Assembly: GCA_000711775.1 (NCBI GenBank) | Contig: ARYC01017735.1 | Span: 35,892-99,891, forward strand | Reading direction: 5' to 3' | Origin: Oxytricha trifallax | Taxonomy: Eukaryota; Ciliophora; Spirotrichea; Sporadotrichida; Oxytrichidae | Length of the DNA: 64,000 nucleotides | Part shown: positions 1-11,735 of the stretch, in pieces | Position numbering within the stretch: position 1 is the first letter of the stretch | Layout: every line of letters begins with the position of its first letter | Translations under genes and position numbers: made by a program | Notes under the pieces: model-generated | Seen by the model: the letters and a program-made list of their open reading frames with translations, nothing else | Database searches by the model: none | Told to the model about the DNA's origin: nothing

Positions 1-377
1 GATTTTTAAAGACAAATTTATTTGATACTTTTGTGATCTTATACCATGTTCTAGATCGGGTGGTAAAGTATCTTCATCTTTTAAATATCAGAAAAATGGA
101 TTTATCAAATAATATATGAAATTATTAAGTAATTTGTTATATTTATCTTTAGGTCTTAGTTTATTTAGGTCAACACCTGGATAGGGCACTTCCGGTTAAA
201 ACCACATGCTTAGCCCTATATTAGCATTTGGAGAATCAAAAAATGCGGAGGATAGTTTCAGATTCGCTGTATATACTCTGCATTAAAAACTCTCTCAAAA
301 TATTCACATAAATATTATATGGGAAATAAGGTAATTTATTGATAAATATAATTAAAAATAAGATAATATAATAATAA
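1..377. other. AT-rich leader without a recognised gene
   Basis: I see no supported coding region here. The stretch at 181-290 is somewhat less AT-rich and has an open frame, but nothing recognisable. It directly precedes the first start codon at 378. Confidence 0.4.
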
Positions 378-2928
378 ATGGATAAAAAATAGTCACCATC
401 ACAAGAGTTACAAATTATAAAACTAAATGATTAAAAATAGACAAATCCTTAGTAATATGACAGTTTGAAGAAATATTCTTAGAGTAATATGACTTTACAT
501 AAAGATTAATCCAAAACTTTTATTAATTTATTAAATATCAATTATATACGCGATTAAATGAAAATAATTGTATAACTTCAATTCATGGAGGTGAGGTTCG
601 TTACAGCAGTGATTACTATAGTTTAGATCATAAATCTCTCTCAAATAATAATGTCTTATTATCATTTATTAATATAATCATGAATACAAACTATTTATAA
701 TAATGACTCAGGATAAAATAGAAATAACTAAGGTAATCGCAATAGATAAAAACCAAAAAACATAGAGGAATTTAGTAATTAAAACGAGTAAAAGTTGAAA
801 TTACTAAAAAGGAAAATTAGGGATATGGAGTTGCAAGAATAAACCAGAGAGAGCTATGAATCTGACTATGATAGTAGTAGTAATACTAAGTAACGCATAA
901 AGATAGGAGGAGGGCAATCAAAAAAATTGTGAAATTATATTTTATTGATTGGCAAAATTACAGTGAAGATAGATTGAAAAAGCAAGCTAGGAAAAACACA
1001 AACCCAAAAGACAATTTCAATGCTACTTTCCAATCGCAGAAACTTCAAAAATTAAAAATACAATCCACAGACGATGTCTAAGACCCCACTCTTTGACTAA
1101 AAAAGCTTAAAAAAGACCCATTAATTAAAGTCCTAGATTAATCTAATAATTTATCACTAGAGTAATTTGACTACCAAGACCACACTTTTATGACGAGCTA
1201 TGACAATCCGTAGAACTAGAAAAATCAATCAACTGAGAGATTACTTAATTCATAATTAGAGCTAAGAGAAGATTTCTAGGAAGTGTAGTAACGCTTGAAA
1301 TAATTAAGGGAGGAGAAATAGAATCGATCACGATAAAATCAAAGTGAGCTGCTCATGAGGAATTAAATGGATGATTCTAGACTTTATAATTAAACAATTG
1401 ATCATAATACTTTGCAAGGAAAAGATCTAAATAAGGATGGTGCTTCAAGTTTAAGTCCAGTAAAAAACTTACATTTTAATAGCTAATTACTAACCACATT
1501 AATTTTATATAAAACTAAAATTAGCGTGTATTTAATTTGGAATAGGGGATATATTTCTAGCATTTTTTACTTTTATTATTTTTAAATTAAGAATTTTTAA
1601 TAATTAAATAAATAGCTAAATGGCTTTATATGAAAAAAATCATAATTTTTCAACAACAAGGTTGTCTCAAACTAACATTGATCTTTTGCCCTCAACTCTA
1701 TCTCAATATCAAAATGTTAATAAAAAATATGAATACCTATCATAATAGATGTCTTAAATATCTGGCAATACAATCACTTCTAAAAAGTAGAGATTATATT
1801 AGAAAATGCAGCAAATTTATTCACACATTGAAAGTTAGGAAGAATATGAAAGGAAAATTTAGCTTTAAAAGATTAAAAACGTATTGGGAAGTTTTTAAAT
1901 ATTTCAATTGTAGTATCTATTTATTTAAACTTATTTAATTGCTCTTATTTTCATGGATGGTATAAAAAATAGCTATTATTTTCTTAAACTTTAATTTTCA
2001 TTTAACACCTCAATTAAAAACTAGAAAAGACCCATAGAAGAATTAAACCTTAAAGAACATCAATAAGTCTATGAACACCTAAAAAATCAGCACTAATACA
2101 ATAAGCTGAACTTGGACTTGAAATTTGAAAATGACTATAAACTGCATAAATTATACATAAACCCCATTTTAGAACAAATTAAGCAGAGAGATGTCGTTGA
2201 GAAGGAGAAACAATAGTTTTAATTTTAAAAAAAAATATTGATGAATTTATATAGATTTAGTCCATATTATTTTTGTAAAATTAATACATTAGTAAGCCTA
2301 GGTTGATAAGAAATAATTAGTTTAGAGGAAATAGTAATATTCTGAATTTGTAAGGGAAGTTTTTAAGCCAAGTAATGCGAATTATAATAAAAATAATTAT
2401 GGGCCCATGGATGAAGAAGAACAATCATTTTAGAATCAATCTGTCTATCATTAAAAAGCTATAAATTTAATCGTAAAAACAACTGACCATATATTTGTTT
2501 AATAAATTTATAAATTATCAAGGTAACTACAACTCTGTTGGACGCTTACAAACAAAAAACCCCAAAACCCTTTCACGAAACAATTAAATTGACATAAAAA
2601 CATTAACTTAGCGCAGAAAATTATAAAAAGTCCAACTCTATAAGTAGCCTTAGTAAAATAAAAATACCTAAAAGCAATTAAAAATATATTGCATGCAGTT
2701 AGAAATTTGAGGAATTTCTTTATAATTAATTCAAAAAATTCTCTATAATAATTTATTATATTATTGAAGCAAGTATAATTGCCCAAAATTAAAGTACAGG
2801 GATTCAATGAAATACAGGAGTTAATGAAGTTAGCAGATCCAGAATTCGTTCCTGAAGAATCTGATGACTAAATTATGATGACAGATAATGATGTTATAAA
2901 AATCTAAAATATTAATATATAGAACTGA
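378..2928 (+). CDS. Unknown Gln-rich coiled-coil protein, interrupted by at least seven IESs
   Basis: The function is not recognised. The frame starts at ATG 378 (MDKKQSPSQELQ) and ends at TGA 2926-2928 after an acidic tail (PEESDDQIMM). The product is rich in Q, N, K and E with heptad-like stretches (for example LELREDFQEVQQRLKQLREE), so a cytoskeletal coiled-coil role is possible but is inference. TAA and TAG occur dozens of times as Gln. Six IESs with matching pointers and codon phase were located (listed separately). A seventh break lies somewhere in about 2480-2785, where I could not find the pointer, and 1905-2000 may hold another in-frame insert. The next gene starts about 380 bp downstream on the same strand. 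Confidence 0.75.
520..578 (+). other. IES, pointer AACTT
   Basis: AACTT at 515-519 recurs at 574-578 in the same codon phase. Removing 59 bp joins DQSKT to SIHGGEV in one frame. AT-rich, no coding signal. Confidence 0.75.
654..705 (+). other. IES, pointer ATAATAATG
   Basis: ATAATAATG at 645-653 recurs at 697-705. Excision of 52 bp removes an in-frame TGA and joins KSLSNNN to DSGQNRN in phase. Confidence 0.8.
918..955 (+). other. IES, pointer GGCAA
   Basis: GGCAA at 913-917 and 951-955. The 38 bp insert carries a TGA and shifts the frame; excision joins RIKIGGGQ to NYSEDRLKK. Confidence 0.85.
1087..1119 (+). other. 33-bp mini-IES, pointer AAGACCC
   Basis: AAGACCC at 1080-1086 and 1113-1119. 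The insert is a multiple of three and holds an in-frame TGA at 1094-1096. Excision gives DVQDPLIKVLDQ with no stop. Confidence 0.85.
1487..1619 (+). other. IES, pointer AATAGCTAA
   Basis: AATAGCTAA at 1478-1486 and 1611-1619, in the same phase (Asn-Ser-Gln). Excision of 133 bp joins KNLHFNSQ to MALYEKNH. Confidence 0.85.
2218..2335 (+). other. IES, pointer AATAGT
   Basis: AATAGT at 2212-2217 and 2330-2335. The 118 bp insert includes a TGA; excision joins VVEKEKQQ to QYSEFVREVF in phase. Confidence 0.8.
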
Positions 2929-3306
2929 TATATATATATTTTAAACATTATAACTCAACGGCTGATAATGGATTTCAGAAAAATTACAATAATTAACGAT
3001 CAGTTTAGAATAGATAAAATACATAGAATTCATATTAATAATACACTAGAAATTAAAACAATGTATAATAAACGAAAAGTGTTGGTCGATTAGTTACAAG
3101 GAATGCTTTTTAATATTTTGCATATTAAAAATTCCGAATTTTAAAATGTGTAAATTTTTGTTGTAATTTTATGAATGCAGGATAGCACTAAAAAAGCAAT
3201 AATTTGATGAAGATTATAAATCATGAATAATTGAGCGGCTAATCAATTTTAAACATGCATTTAGTTTTATTAGATTATAATATATTTCATGATTAATTGT
3301 TTAATT

Positions 3307-4337
3307 ATGTAAAATCAAGGAAGAAGGTAGGTTTCAACAATTAACAAAGAAATTAAACCGCTATAAGTGAGTCTAGTTTTGATTCTTAATGTACGGATTG
3401 TAGATTTGTAAAAAACTTTTATAGATTATTTGAGTAATCTCTTTTAAAATAAATTCATTATTCAAAATAAAAACTAAATTTATAGATAAAGAAGAGCTGC
3501 TAGTAGTAATAATAGTCCCTAAAAACATTCTAAAAATCTTTAGTAAAAGCCAATACTTAAACATACAACAAATCATAATCACAACTTTAATAATGATGAT
3601 GATAATAATCATACCTACACTTCACATAAAGAGCACAAAAAACAGCCTCTTTCCCATTATGTACCTCAAAATAAATTGAAAGTTAAGTTTAATGATCCTT
3701 ATGACTGGAGAGAAGTCAGTTTTTATATATATTTTTAAATAGATGATTTATCAAGAAAATATACTAAACTATGAAACTATTTTATATTTATTTAAATGCT
3801 TAATGTATAATTGTATGAGAGAATATATCCCTAAAAACCAATAGTAACTTATAAACAAATAAAATATCATATAAGAAGACTAGAATAGTAGTCATAGCAG
3901 GTTGAACAGTGATTTGAATAGATTTCATTAAAGTATCGGTGCATTGCCATCAACTTAAAATCGTGAAAATAATAATAAAAATCAAAGCACTACCACTAAT
4001 TAATATCAGAGTTTTGATTCTAGACGGATTAATCGTGTCTCTGATATAATTTAAATTTATTAAAAATTTAACAAAAAAAATTATAAAAATTTACCAAAAA
4101 TCTATAATATATATATCACATATATCTATTCAGGAGATATTTAAATGTGATATAAGAGAACGGAATTCTATAGTTAATCAGTAAGCAAGCTTTTGGGAAA
4201 ACAAAGCCAGGTAGAAGGAATCTATGATAAAACATAGTTTGAGGGATGAGAGTGTCTAAGAGGCCTCAGATATAAATAATAAATTTCTTACTGCTTTAAA
4301 AGCTAAATTAAGCTTAATTGATAGTTTTGAATTGTGA
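3307..4337 (+). CDS. Unknown Asn/Gln/Ser-rich protein with one intron and three IESs
   Basis: The family is not recognised. ATG 3307 (MQNQGR) is followed by a 41-bp GT-AG intron at 3327-3367 that joins in phase to SESSFDSQCTDC. Three IESs with pointers interrupt the rest, and the whole gene reads to TGA 4335-4337 (ALKAKLSLIDSFEL). The one ordered segment is around FNDPYDWREVSFY. Low-complexity stretches with runs of Asn, Asp and His flank it. No signal peptide or membrane segment is apparent. This is the best completely reconstructed small gene in the window. Confidence 0.8.
3427..3487 (+). other. IES, pointer TTTATAGAT
   Basis: TTTATAGAT at 3418-3426 and 3479-3487 (9 bp). Removing 61 bp repairs a frameshift: RFVKNFYR joins to QRRAASSNNSP. 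Confidence 0.9.
3764..3827 (+). other. IES, pointer AATATA
   Basis: AATATA at 3758-3763 and 3822-3827. A TGA inside is removed; IDDLSRK joins to YIPKNQQQ in phase. Confidence 0.85.
4050..4155 (+). other. IES, pointer TGATATAA
   Basis: TGATATAA at 4042-4049 and 4148-4155 in the same phase. Excision of 106 bp joins RRINRVSDI to RERNSIVNQQ. Confidence 0.9.
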
Positions 4338-4804
4338 TTAATAAATTATCAAATTATGAAAATTATTAGAGATTTTTTTGACTATCTTGGAATAAACTTA
4401 TGCATTCTCAATAGAAAAATATAAGAAAAAACCAAAATAAATATAGCTTTTAAAGCCAGCCAAAATAAATAATATAAACAATCAAAAGCAAAAGTTGCCA
4501 ATCTCAAGGCAATGTATCTCAAGGAAATTTACTATTATGCATAAAATAATTCACATGTTCAAATCTGGCATCTCTCCATCAGAATCTTAAAACTTAATAA
4601 AGTATAAAGATTAAAAGTTAAGAGATTTAAAATCTTAATACTTCAAAATTTGTATGAATTTAGTATATTTTGATTTATTTGCAAAAATGATGGCAAAATT
4701 ATTTTACAAAAAATTAAAACAAATAAATAATTACCATAAAAAACTTAGTCTCATCAAATTCTTGCTCATCAAGTGCTTCCATCAAGCTTTGTCTCTAAGC
4801 TCTC
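4338..4804. other. Intergenic AT-rich DNA
   Basis: Between the TGA of the + gene and the TGA of the - strand Myb-like gene. An open minus frame at about 4740-4800 exists only because this code has one stop. No pointer or conserved sequence seen. Confidence 0.4.
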
Positions 4805-5850
4805 TCATCTTTCAACCCATCTCTCATCTTCTTTCTCTTGTTCTCTCTACCACTCAATAAATACAAAAGTTTCCAAAAACTATTATAAAAAATAAAGTTT
4901 GTATATAGCCATTACTACAATTTTTTGTGGACAGCCAGCTTTAAGTTTTTAGGGTTTCTGGGTACTGTCAAGAAAAGAAAAATCTTCATTAAGAGAAGTT
5001 GAATCGGTGTTTCTATTTGGAAGTGCAAAATCTAAATTCCCTACAGACTTTTCTTCAATCTTTACACAATCAACATAATAGATACAAAAATTTGAGATTG
5101 GTACTTATACTAGATAAATATTCCAAACTAGACAAAACATATTATAGAAACATACTCAAAGTACTCATCACCAATGCTTGAGCCAAGTCTCTTCTAGACA
5201 ACAATACCGATGTTGCATGGTCTATAGATGCTTACCAGTTCCTACAACCTTAAGATCTTTTTGAGTTTCCTCTCTAAAGCGTTCTCCAAAATCTTTATAT
5301 CTTGAAGAATTTGATTGCATTTGCAATTACATAGGTGAGATAAAAGCTAGACTTAAGAGATTAAAAACAAATCTTGAGATAGTGAATCTTCTCAGCAGTT
5401 GAAAAGTTACTCTTAGCAGAAAGAATCTAGTCGAGGGTTAGTACTTTCAACCATTCCTTCACTTTTGCTTTGGGAAGATGTAGGGATTGAACGAATGGCT
5501 AAGTAAGTCCAAAGATTTTTGAGTTCTTTTTGCGCAACTTACAATTAAATCAAACAGTTTTAGGATTAGGAAGATTTTAATTAAGGTTCTATGTTTAAAA
5601 GAATTCAATTAATTATAGCAATCTGAACTTTGGTCATGTTATCACCAGTATTTATGATGCATCCATTCTTTCTGAAAACCCCTGCTCCCTACCTTTCAGC
5701 GTTCTTGATGAAAATCTGCTCCAAATCAAGGTGGAGACCCATAAACTCAGCTAAAGATTGCTAACCAACCAGTCTTTGAGTTTGCAAATACATCTGAGAC
5801 ATGGTCTTGGTGGGTAAGCATTAACTCTACTCAATAGTCTTCCATCTGCC
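4805..5850 (-). CDS. Myb/SANT-like protein, copy 1: C-terminal MDSs (5' MDS lies inverted at 12066-12226)
   Basis: Read on the minus strand, the segment opens at pointer 5840-5850 (GRWKTIEQSQCLPTK) and continues with YLQTQRLVGQQSLAEFMGLH, then a probable GT-AG intron and KIFGLTQPFVQSLHLPK. The same protein is encoded by copy 2 at 6.1-7.5 kb, so the pair are paralogs. No start codon or SANT helix is present here; the SANT start that fits is at 12066 on the other strand and shares the 11-bp pointer GGCAGATGGAA. An IES at 5136-5201 with pointer CTAGACAA removes a TGA. The reading then ends at TGA (complement 4805-4807) after a 48-bp candidate intron. A frame change near 5290-5340 is unresolved. 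A DNA-binding, nuclear role is inferred from the SANT module. Confidence 0.7.
5136..5201 (-). other. IES, pointer CTAGACAA (TTGTCTAG on the coding strand)
   Basis: Copies at 5128-5135 and 5194-5201 in the same codon phase. Removing 66 bp deletes the TGA at complement 5168-5170 and joins MQHRYCCL to VWNIYLVQ. Confidence 0.7.
5840..5850 (-). repeat. Scrambling pointer, copy at MDS2 5' end
   Basis: TTCCATCTGCC on the + strand is the reverse complement of GGCAGATGGAA at 12216-12226. The sequence is coding on one side only at each site, as expected of an MDS junction. Confidence 0.65.
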
Positions 5851-6098
5851 TTTAATATAAATAATTCTATATTTAAAATATAAAAGATATAAAAATGTCA
5901 CTATTTTATGCTTAAGAAATTAAAATCTAAAAATAAACTTGATATACTTTCTCATCAATAATTTAAACTCATACAAATTTAACCACAATCAAATAGTACT
6001 TCTCTCTTGAAAAAAGTGTTCAGCCATTTTGTACATTTTTACTCTTATACTCTAAAATAACAAACATATTGTCCTAAACATCAACTGCACTCCACTAT

Positions 6099-7470
6099 TC
6101 ACTCAGAATCTTCAACTCTTCTTCTCTTGAGTTTAGGCATCAAAGCTTCCTCATCATCACTTTGAGAGATGAAGTTCCCAGAAGCTGTACTAGTGCCCTA
6201 ATTGTTTGAGTTTTATGTGTCTACACTAGCCTATTAAGCAAAAGTACTACCTAGTTCCGATCTATTTCTGTCAAGATTTTGCTAGTGAGCTTACTTCTGA
6301 ATAGGAGCTGTGGATTACTAATTCGATTGTTTGGTCACAAAACTTGAGTCGACTTTAGTTTTCTTGCCAATGGATGATGGTTTCATAGAAGCAATTGCTG
6401 TCTCAGATTACTTCATTGAGTTGCTCTTCATAGTGCTGCTCTTTGAAGTTGAAGATGGGTTAGAAACACTGGCACTTGTTGAATCCAAAGGTAGGTGCTG
6501 CTACTATCTACTATCGTCTCCTTGCTTTATCATAGTTTAAGTTACTTCATTATACTTTTGATGAGTAAGCATGGCCTAAGCTTTACCTTTTGGAGTTAAA
6601 TTCTCTTGTTGAGACTCATCGATAATCATGACTGACTCATCGTTTTCTTCATCCAAATCAGAATTTCTGTTCTAGTGGGAACTTCCAAGATGCAAATCAC
6701 TCATTTGCCTTTGAACTCTGGTCACAGAACCTCTTCCACTAGCTTCTGTAGTTTTTAACTTTTGTTACAACTACTCAAACTTCTGCTATCTCTTGCCTTC
6801 TCTGATCATTTCAAGTTTGCTTTTCAGAGCATCTTCAAGTTTGATTAAGTGCTTGATCTTATCCATAGTGCTGAGTTTGTTTAATTATCATTACAATTAA
6901 AGCTCTTAAGATCATTTAAAAAAATATGATTTGAGTGTTGACCTAGGATGCATAATCTTATCAATCTAGAAGATTTCAACCAAATGACAGGGTGCAGGAA
7001 GCTTTATAGCTTCCACATGCTCTGCACTCAGTCCATACTTTTCTTAATTTATCTTTCTTAGTTCATCTTTCTCCTCTGGAGTCAACTTACACCCTTGATT
7101 GACAAGGAAACCTTGCTTTCTAATGCCCTATACATTGGTGAGTTAAATAAAATCTTAAACATTAAACTCTTGTTTTATTCATTTAAGAATTCAAAATTTG
7201 ATTGCTTACTCTCTTCTACTTGTTGTCTGCAGCGATGCGATCGATGTCCAGGTGAAGTCCCATAAACTCTGCCAACGACTACTGACCAATAAGTCTTTGA
7301 GTTTGCAAGTAGCACTACTGAATTTGCTTTGTGGGAAGCACTCCTGACCTAAATTTGAATAGAGAATTAATGATTAAAGAGTAAATTTATTAATTTATTT
7401 TAGCTTAATCGTTTGCTAGATTTTATAATAAACATGAATGCTTACTTGTTGATTGCTGACCATCTGCTAA
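6099..7470 (-). CDS. Myb/SANT-like protein, copy 2, lacking its N-terminal MDS
   Basis: The minus-strand reading begins near 7470 at VSRWSAINK. A 97-bp intron (complement 7349-7445) leads to SGVLPTKQIQQCYLQTQRL and IGQQSLAEFMGLHLDIDRI. An 82-bp intron (complement 7128-7209) leads to GIRKQGFLVNQGCKLTPEEK and KYGLSAEHVEAIKLPAP. An IES is followed by a coiled coil (MDKIKHLIKLEDALKSKLE) and a Ser/Thr-rich tail that ends in a basic, NLS-like PKLKRRRVEDSE and TGA (complement 6099-6101). The region after the SANT helix is shared with copy 1, but the SANT start is absent here. Nuclear DNA binding is inferred. Confidence 0.8.
6877..6936 (-). other. IES, pointer TGAGT (ACTCA on the coding strand)
   Basis: Copies at 6872-6876 and 6932-6936 in the same phase. 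Removing 60 bp joins MHPRSTL to STMDKIKHL in Myb-like copy 2. Confidence 0.8.
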
Positions 7471-7643
7471 CTTAACTAATTATAAAATGGGAAATTCAAT
7501 TTTCATAAAAATAGCAAAAGGTTGTCATTTACCTTTAATTTTAAAATGAAATTTAAGTGATATAATACAAAGAAATATGAAAATTCGAAATTAAATAAAT
7601 TAATAATTGAAATATAAATTTCATTTAATTTAAAATTTTCAAA

Positions 7644-10600
7644 ATGTGGGCATATAAATTTGCAAGAAAAGAAACTAGATTATAAGTTCCTAAGTATCGA
7701 ACCTTCCTTAAATAAAATCATGACTTGCTTAAATTATGGTATGAAGAAGAGCACGAAGCTTCAGAAGAAAGAGTAAATTTTTGGGGGTAAAATATTACAT
7801 TTAAATTTTTTACAAAATTCTTAAATAATTTTAAAATAAGTTGATACAAATACTTTTATTTACATTATCCTAAATTTTCTACTTAGAAACTTTCGCTTTG
7901 GAATATACATTCTACTGATTTTTATATTTGTTTATACTCTCATAGACCCTAATGACGAGTATTACTTTAATGAATGTTAAAAAAGGTAAGTATTTAATTT
8001 CTAAATCGTCCAGAATGCGCCCTATTTTTTACACAATTTTATGATTTTTCTAAAAAAGGGTAATATTCTGGATATCTCTTTAACAAAATTATCATTTCAA
8101 TTTATAAATTAAAAATTTAGAGTTGATTGTTATTCGGGATGTAACGTTGGCTATTTTCCTGAATTGGAATGTGCACCAACAACTGGCCTTAAATTTATAT
8201 ACAATGGAAACAGATTTAATTAATTTTACACCTACAAGAGGCCTGACATAACTAAGGGTTAGACTGGCCTTGGATAATACGATCAATGCAAAGCTTTTAT
8301 CTTATTTTCAGAAATAGAAGATTATTAACATTTTTAGATATAAAATTTGCTTTTATATTTGTTTATTATCTCTTAAAACGCTGAATATCCCTTTATATAA
8401 CATTTGAACAGACAAGCCCGCATACACACTTGCTTTTCTTATTGTATAAATGGTGATGACAAAGCAATCATTGGGGAGACAAGATAATATTGCACGGACC
8501 TCCCACCAGACTAAAGGGATTAAATTATCTGCGTCTACCCCTCAGAGACCTGTGAGCAAACCATTTTATAAGAAGAAGTTGTGTTGGGTGAAGGGGTCAT
8601 GTCGCTAGCACCAGGTGTAGCAATAATCGCTTGCTTTATAGTCACTCCAATACAATTTATTTTTGAGTTTTTGTGCATTATTCTGGCTAAGTTGAAAAGT
8701 AAGCGATAATGAATATTGTAAATTAAATTCTCTGTTTTTAGTTAATAGCATAGAAAACACGCAGTAGAATTGCAGGGTTTTGGTCTTTTAGATATTTATC
8801 ATCGTTTTCTTTGTGATAGTCCTGGCACTCTCCATTTCTTTCATTTCTGATACTATAGCTGTAAGTTTGTTACAATTAATAATTAAACTTATTTTTTAGT
8901 ATGGTCGACCTGAGTTACTATTTCCAACAATGGCACTATCAATTATCTTTGATTAATGTGAATATAGATAATATTTTTAAATAATTAAATCCTTAATTTT
9001 TGATAAGATAAAAATGGAGTTTAAACATTTCAATATTATTTTATGTATAATTAAATGTTTATCCAGTCAGAAAAAAGAATTATCCCATTTTTTATTTTAA
9101 ACTCTAATGTAATTTTTTAATGTGCTTCTTTTAAAAAACTTATTAAGGCATAGTTTATTCAAATTATAAAATAATTGAATCTCAATAAATCAATTTTCTT
9201 GCTGATTTTCTTAAGTATTTATTATTCTAAAATAAGTTAAATCAGTAGGAATATTATCGGCTCTTTACATAATTATCGTAAGACGCTTTGGTTTCCTGGC
9301 TCCAAATGAACATGAATACTTAAGTTAATAGATCATTGAAATTCCAAAGAAAGAAATAATGATCCCAAAATTGAAAGTATTTTGCTTAAAAATGCTCGAG
9401 AGTTAAGGCTTTGAAATGATTTCAATGATTTTGATCTCACTTTATACTGCTTTCATTTTGTTTTGGCTCACACTTGCAGATATTTTCATAATTGATGAGT
9501 AGATTCTCTCAAAAATTGACACTGCGTTTTTAACGATTTTCTTCACTGAAATAATCTTGAAAAGTTTCGCTTCCAACTTTATGTACCTAGTAGATGTTTT
9601 CAATGCCTTCGACGCTTGTATTGTTTTGATTTCAGAAGTACTAAATATAATTGGAATCATAGCTAAGGGACTTGGAGTGTTAAGACTTATAAGAGTGGTA
9701 GTTATAACTATAAGAAAAATCACTGGAAATACTTCAAAGCTGAGGCATCAATCAAAGAATCTCAACCCCGTAGAATCAGTCATAAAAATACTTTAGGCCA
9801 TTATTGACCTGAGAGAGATCTCTCAATCTATTAAAAAGGAGGCTAAATGGGCTAAGGACATAATTGAATCGAATAAGCTTTACGAGCTGAACTTTGACAT
9901 GGCTTCAGAGGAAAAGAACATGGATGTTGAAGCTAAAGCTTGGCTAAATATTACTACTGATGCTGCTAATGATACTACACAATGGTTTGAGAGGGATTTA
10001 GACGATTTCTTGAAGGAAATTCATAGAGAAAATGACGAGCAAGATCCTAATAAACTTTTAAAATTAAAATAAACAAAGTGAAATAAATCATACTTTGTAT
10101 AATATTTGAATTGTAAAATATTATGGGCAATTATAATGAGAAATAAATATTTTAAGCTTGAAGAAGAGGAAGAAAGAATAAAGTAGATCCTATAAGTACC
10201 CCCTAGAATGTGGAACAACGCCCTTAAAATGATGGATGATTTTGATAAATGGGATTTCGATATTTTCAAGTATAGTGAAAACTTGGGTGAGACTACAATA
10301 TTGCATTTTGGATTCAAATTATTCTAGATTTATGGTCTGCTTGAGAAATTTTCAATAGCTGATAATAATTTCTTCAATTTGCTTACTCAGATTAGAAACT
10401 CTTTCTAAACTTTATGTATTAAAATATTAATAAGACTTCCTCTTCACCAAATATCTTTGTAAAGGTGAAATATTATATAATTTTAAAAAGTTTACGAGAA
10501 TAATACCTATCACAACACTTTAAGGGCAATTGAAGTGACAAGGAACTTCCACTACTTCGTGAAGCATGGTGAACTCATGAATCATCTCTCAGATTTGAAT

Positions 10601-11735
10601 GTTATGGCTGCTTTCCTTTCATGTCTCATGCATGATCTTGGTCACCCGTAAGTTCTTATTTTCATTTATGCCAAGCAAAACTATTTTACATCTAATCTTA
10701 AATTTTTGTTATTTATACTCTTAATTTAACTTATTGACTGATCAATTATAGGGGAGTAAACAATTCATATTTAATTGCAACAAAGCATCCTAAAGCAGTT
10801 AGATACAATGATAAATCCGTCCTGGAAAATCATCATTGTGCCATGGCTTTCAAATTGCTTCTTGACCCTCAAAATGACATTTTTGAGTTACTAAGTGAAG
10901 CCTAATATTGGATTTTACACATATTTTTTTTTACAAATTATATTAGTTATTGTTAAAGTATTATAATTTAAAATTAATTGGAATGTGAGATAAACAATCA
11001 TTAAGATGATTCTTGCAACTGACATCTCAATGCACTTCGATTAAATTAGTATTTTTACTATAATATTTTTATAATTTTCTTCATTATAGTGGCTTTTAGA
11101 GGTAGACTTTCAACAAAGAAGTTCCCGGAAGAGAGCAACGAAGATAAGCAGTTAATCTTGAATTTGGTACTCTACGCCTCAGATCATGCGAATTCGTGCA
11201 AAAACTCAATTTAATATTTCAGGTGGATGGCCGCTGAAATGGAGGAATACTATCAATAAGGAGATATTGAGAAGAAACTTGGCTACTCAGTTAGTGCATT
11301 TTAATCATAAAATCATTAAAATACAATATAAAAAGCCTTTATGGGGCTATTTATTAGATTGAATGCAAATGAAACATGCTCAATCAGTTAAATATATGAT
11401 AATGAGGTATACTATAATTAAATTGCATTTTTTGATAGGACTACTTGCAATCCATTTGTGTATCAACGTGGCTATATATCAGTAATTGTTGAACCACTAT
11501 ACTTGACACTCCTTGACTTATTAAATTTTATTTTATAATGATAAAAATTTTCTAATTTTGTGTTTTTTAATTCAAAGATAAAATTAATTCCAACTTCCTA
11601 CCTGCTTAATGCAAACAAGATTGCTGGACTAAGGGCTTGGAAGAGAACAAACTGCTTATTGAACAGAAAATAGAAGAGACAAAAAACTTGGTCAATGTCA
11701 GTATGAGCACTCACGAACTTAATTTGCAAGAATGA
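7644..11735 (+). CDS. Cyclic-nucleotide phosphodiesterase fused to a channel-like voltage-sensor membrane region
   Basis: ATG 7644 (MWAYKFARKETR). A first membrane helix (FGIYILLIFIFVYTLI, about 7880-7930) is followed by a Cys-containing loop and further helices, then S1-S4-like helices with an Arg-repeating S4 (GVLRLIRVVVITIRK, about 9680-9720). A 63-bp intron (10078-10140) joins, in exact phase, a class I PDE catalytic domain. It has KWDFDIF, NTYHNTLRAIE (catalytic His), HDLGHPG (metal His/Asp), MILATDIS, ASDHAN (second metal Asp) and VYQRGYISVIVEP (purine-binding Gln). It ends at TGA 11733-11735. Other introns: 8699-8741, 8861-8899, 10648-10751. IESs: 8992-9243 and 10913-10982. The expected reaction is cAMP/cGMP hydrolysis at a membrane. 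Control of hydrolysis by voltage or ions is inference. A break near 10408-10495 is not resolved. Confidence 0.85.
8992..9243 (+). other. IES, pointer TTAAATC
   Basis: TTAAATC at 8985-8991 and 9237-9243 in the same phase. The 252-bp AT-rich insert separates QYFQIIK from SVGILSALYIIIVRRFG. Confidence 0.75.
10913..10982 (+). other. IES, pointer ATTGGA, inside the PDE catalytic domain
   Basis: ATTGGA at 10907-10912 and 10977-10982. Removing 70 bp joins LLSEAQYW to NVRQTIIKMILATD, the exact spacing of the PDE family. The insert has no GT-AG ends, so it is not an intron. Confidence 0.9.
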
